Origin: Phlegmacium glaucopus
Taxonomy: Eukaryota; Basidiomycota; Agaricomycetes; Agaricales; Cortinariaceae
Direction of reading: 5' to 3'
Assembly: GCA_015039465.1 (NCBI GenBank)
Contig: MU130715.1
Coordinates: 1-24,406, forward strand
DNA length: 24,406 bases
Shown here: positions 22,264-24,406 of the stretch, in pieces
How the letters are laid out: the number at the start of each line of letters is the position of its first letter
How positions within the stretch are numbered: the first letter of the stretch is position 1
The notes under the pieces: generated by a model
What the model was told of the DNA's origin: nothing
Database searches by the model: none
What the model saw: the letters and a program-made list of their open reading frames with translations, nothing else
Made by a program: the position numbers and the translations under genes

Positions 22264-22461
22264 TACAGTTTCTTACATCTTAGAATGCACACCGAAAATT
22301 CTGAAAGTTATTTGGTTATCACAGTGACATTTTCGTCACCCTTCATGGCCGTCGCTTCGGATCTTGTTCTGACCGTGACAAAAATGTCACATTGAAACAC
22401 AACCAAATAACCTTCATAAATTTTGGTGTGCAAGATACAGTCCGTAAAGAATGAAACTGTC
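22264..22461. mobile_element. Long inverted repeat, MITE-like (~197 bp)
   Basis: The ends ACAGTTTC (22265) and GAAACTGT (22453-22460) are inverted. Inside, GCACACC, a long TTATTTGGTT block and GTGACATTTT on the left match GGTGTGC, AACCAAATAA and AAAATGTCAC on the right in reverse complement. The two arms of about 90 bp would fold into one hairpin with a short loop around 22345-22370. No coding sequence is present, which fits a MITE. I could not identify a target-site duplication. Confidence 0.7.
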
Positions 22462-22548
22462 ATGTTTATGGCAGTGAAAGCTGCTCTTGATTACATAACC
22501 AACAATTGAACCACTTTAGATTCCCTTTTCAAAGAGCTCTTGTGTGAT
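22462..22548. other. Short unique spacer before the duplicated hAT end
   Basis: This is AT-rich sequence without open frames or repeats, lying between the MITE-like hairpin and the first copy of the hAT end. Confidence 0.35.
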
Positions 22549-22735
22549 TAGGGCTACCAAAGTTCAGTTCAGTTCAGTTCATCACCCCCTTGGCCTGAAC
22601 TGAGAACTGAACTGACACCCTCTTGGCTGAACTGAACCTGAACTGAACTGAACTGTTTAGAACCGGTTCTAACAGTTCAGTTCAGTTCTAGAACCGGTTC
22701 GAACTGATGAACTGCATAAAAAATCACAAAAACTG
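22549..22735. repeat. Subterminal TTCAG/CTGAA repeat array of hAT end (copy 1)
   Basis: GTTCA words are repeated three to four times at the very end, followed by CTGAACTGA-type words in the opposite orientation and again as GTTCAGTTCAG near 22675-22690. Dense short subterminal repeats in both orientations are typical transposase-binding regions of hAT elements. The same array recurs at 23331-23517. Confidence 0.7.
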
Positions 22736-22992
22736 GATATTTATTGTAAAACAGTAGACTAAGTATATTTATTTGATATTAATTACTTCAAAGGCCTCAT
22801 GGGCATCAGCTTCATCCATAGCATTCAAAAAGTTAGTCTTGTATGCATTTTTAAGGATTTGAACATAACCAAAGGCTGCTGGATCCATGGAGTTGCGTTG
22901 TAGAGTGTCGGTATAGCCTGAACTAGAGAATGCTCTTTCTGAGGCAACTGATGAACCTTGTATGGCCAGATAGTCACGGGCAATGCAAGACG
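22549..22992 (-). mobile_element. Truncated hAT element: 3' end and transposase C-terminus (copy 1 of 444 bp)
   Basis: From TAGGGCTACCAAAG at 22549 to caatgcaagac at 22992, this stretch is almost identical to 23331-23774, with only a few substitutions. On the minus strand, 22992-22769 encodes the last 74 codons of a hAT transposase, including DYLAIQGSSVASERAFSSSG, and ends at TAA 22771-22769. Everything 5' of that in the gene is missing, and the break falls inside an exon, so this copy cannot encode a transposase. The outer 190 bp hold dense TTCAG/CTGAA repeats. Confidence 0.85.
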
Positions 22993-23252
22993 ATAAAACT
23001 ATTCAGAAACCCCCTTTCTGCGAGAAATCATAATGCTTAGATAGAAACCCCCTTTCTGATAGGACAAACAACGTCGGCATATTAAAATGCCGAGTATAAC
23101 TCCGAAAGACATGAGCACCCGAATGTGATCACATGATGCATTCTGTTTATCAAAGGACCGTTATGCGACTTTGAGGATGCGCAACTCTCCTTCCACTAGA
23201 CAGGACAGGGGATTTCAGGTGCGTATGGCATATTCTATGTCTTAATCACTTT
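22993..23252. other. Unique DNA between the two hAT ends
   Basis: This stretch contains two 16-bp direct repeats (agaaaccccctttctg at 23005-23020 and 23043-23058) and a small hairpin CGGCAT/ATGCCG near 23070-23095. No gene is evident here. The next stretch carries the zinc-knuckle remnant on the minus strand. Confidence 0.45.
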
Positions 23253-23330
23253 CTAAAGGTTCTTTAGGATTGGGCAAGACCTTCTCGTATGGCCAGTCTT
23301 GCCACAGAGCCCACATTTTTGTGTTTGGGA
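23253..23330 (-). pseudogene. CCHC zinc-knuckle C-terminus of a gene interrupted by the hAT end
   Basis: The minus strand reads QKCGLCGKTGHTRRSCP and then a few residues before TAG at 23255-23253. The spacing C-x2-C-x4-H-x4-C is that of a nucleic-acid-binding zinc knuckle, common at the tail of transposases (for example Mutator-like) and in retrotransposon Gag. The frame is cut at 23331 by the terminus of the hAT element, so the rest of the gene, if it survives, lies beyond that element outside the window. Parent family uncertain. Confidence 0.55.
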
Positions 23331-23517
23331 TAGGGCTACCAAAGTTCAGTTCAGTTCAGTTCATCACCCCCTTGGCCTGAACTGAGAACTGAACTGACAC
23401 CCTCTTGGCTGAACTGAACCTGAACTGAACTGAACTGTTTAGAACCGGTTCTAACAGTTCAGTTCAGTTCTAGAACCAGTTCGAACTGATGAACTGCATA
23501 AAAAATCACAAAAACTG
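23331..23517. repeat. Subterminal TTCAG/CTGAA repeat array of hAT end (copy 2)
   Basis: This array is nearly identical to the one at 22549-22735; one visible change turns the GAACCGGTTC palindrome into GAACCAGTTC. It lies between the element's terminus and the 3' end of the transposase gene, where the transposase would bind. Confidence 0.7.
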
Positions 23518-23550
23518 GATATTTATTGTAAAACAGTAGACTAAGTATAT

Positions 23551-24406
23551 TTATTTGATATTAATTACTTCAAAGGCCTCATGGGCATCAGCTTCATCCA
23601 TAGCATTCAAAAAGTTAGTCTTGTATGCATTTTTAAGGATTTGAACATAACCAAAGGCTGCTGGATCCATGGAGTTGCGTTGTAGAGTGTCAGTATGGCC
23701 TGAACTAGAGAATGCTCTTTCTGAGGCAACTGATGAACCTTGTATGGCCAGATAGTCACAGGCAATGCAAGACAGTGTTGGGTATTGTTGTGAATGGTAC
23801 TAGAATTTGAATTAAAGAGAAAATCAGGAATAATTGAATAAATACATACCCCCCACCACTTGACTGGATTTGTTGTATCTTCAAGAGGACTACTGAGGTA
23901 ATCACGTAGGTCTTTACGAGGATCTTGGTTGACTTCAGTCCATGAGGAGGATTTCTTCAAGGATGACAGGATCCAGTTTGCACTGTATCCATTAAAAGGA
24001 TTAGAAGCTGCTTTGCCAAAATTGAGATCAGCCTGTTGATATCATAAGATATAGCTTACCTTCAGATGAACTTGCAGAAGCTTGCTTCAAAGCCTTTGAA
24101 TTTTTTGGAGGCTTGTAGTAAGAATCAAACTAAACATAAAGATATTAGTCTGAGAATATTTATGTCAATGAGAAAATCTACCGTTTGTTCAAGAGCCTTG
24201 GACCCAGCCTTGAAGAAATCTTCATCCCAGTTCATCTTACAATACTCAAGCTTGATAGATGGGTGTAAGGCTAGAAGGTAGATTAAATAATAATGAATAG
24301 CTTTATAATGTTTTGAATGATGCATACCCAAGCAAATAAAATAGGTATCACTTTCATCAATCCTCATATACCATTTCCATAACTTCTCCAGACCCTTTTC
24401 GATGGC
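23551..24406 (-). CDS. hAT-family transposase, C-terminal part (5' end beyond window)
   Basis: Five exons join in frame: 24406-24328 (open at the edge), 24270-24182, 24129-24060, 24007-23850 and 23799-23551 (TAA at 23553-23551). About 214 residues are seen. In order: KGLEKLWKWYMRIDES, then LALHPSIKLEYC, then NPVKWWG, QYPTLSCIACDYLAIQGSS and ASERAFSSSG, and the tail DPAAFGYVQILKNAY. The stretch from NPVKWWG to the SSG motif is the hAT C-terminal dimerisation domain (W..W...YP.L...A...L.I..SS...ER.FS.G). The protein would cut and paste the element in the nucleus. All visible exons are open and no stop interrupts them, so the visible part may still be functional; the catalytic DDE residues upstream cannot all be seen. 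Confidence 0.88.

Larger units (their letters stand above)
23331..24406 (-). mobile_element. hAT DNA transposon, 3' part (runs off the right edge)
   Basis: The element's visible end is TAGGGCTACCAAAG at 23331. Next come about 190 bp of TTCAG/CTGAA repeats and palindromes such as GAACCGGTTC-like words, then the transposase gene on the minus strand. The opposite terminal inverted repeat is outside the window, so neither the size nor the target-site duplication can be checked. Confidence 0.8.

Overview
The window looks like chromosomal DNA from a filamentous basidiomycete, most likely an agaricomycete. Every convincing gene is split by many short introns (46-63 nt, GT-AG, plus one apparent GC-AG). 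The gene types also fit that group: a non-reducing polyketide synthase with tandem ACPs, a TPR-CHAT protein with near-identical 45-residue repeats, and hAT transposons. All exon models were built by reading splice sites and keeping frame by hand; none is backed by transcripts.

Layout. 1-1208: edge of an unidentified ORF, then apparently non-coding DNA. 1209-2503 (-): six-exon LigB/DODA-type class III extradiol ring-cleavage dioxygenase. 2504-3880: shared divergent promoter region with a G-rich triple repeat. 3881-10609 (+): complete eight-exon non-reducing polyketide synthase, SAT-KS-MAT-PT-ACP-ACP-TE, 2107 aa, with the architecture of orsellinic acid synthases. 10610-12285: non-coding, with two strong hairpins. 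12286-16204 (-): TPR-CHAT peptidase-like gene with eleven 45-aa repeats, broken by an 8-bp tandem duplication. 16385-17833 (-): DHA1-type MFS transporter that ends after about half a transporter, directly against the 5' part of the CHAT gene. 18008-22070: two diverged direct copies of a roughly 2-kb, mostly non-coding segment. 22069-24406: transposon territory, with a GC-rich element end, a long inverted repeat (MITE-like), a 444-bp duplicated hAT end, a zinc-knuckle gene remnant cut by a hAT end, and the 3' part of a hAT transposase running off the right edge.

How it may work together. The synthase should make a small aromatic polyketide, probably orsellinic acid (no methyltransferase domain is present). 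The divergently transcribed extradiol dioxygenase could open the ring of a catechol derived from it, and an MFS pump would normally export the product, but the pump here is truncated. The dioxygenase/synthase pairing and the broken TPR-CHAT/MFS junction are the points most worth following. Functional links between these genes are inference from position only.
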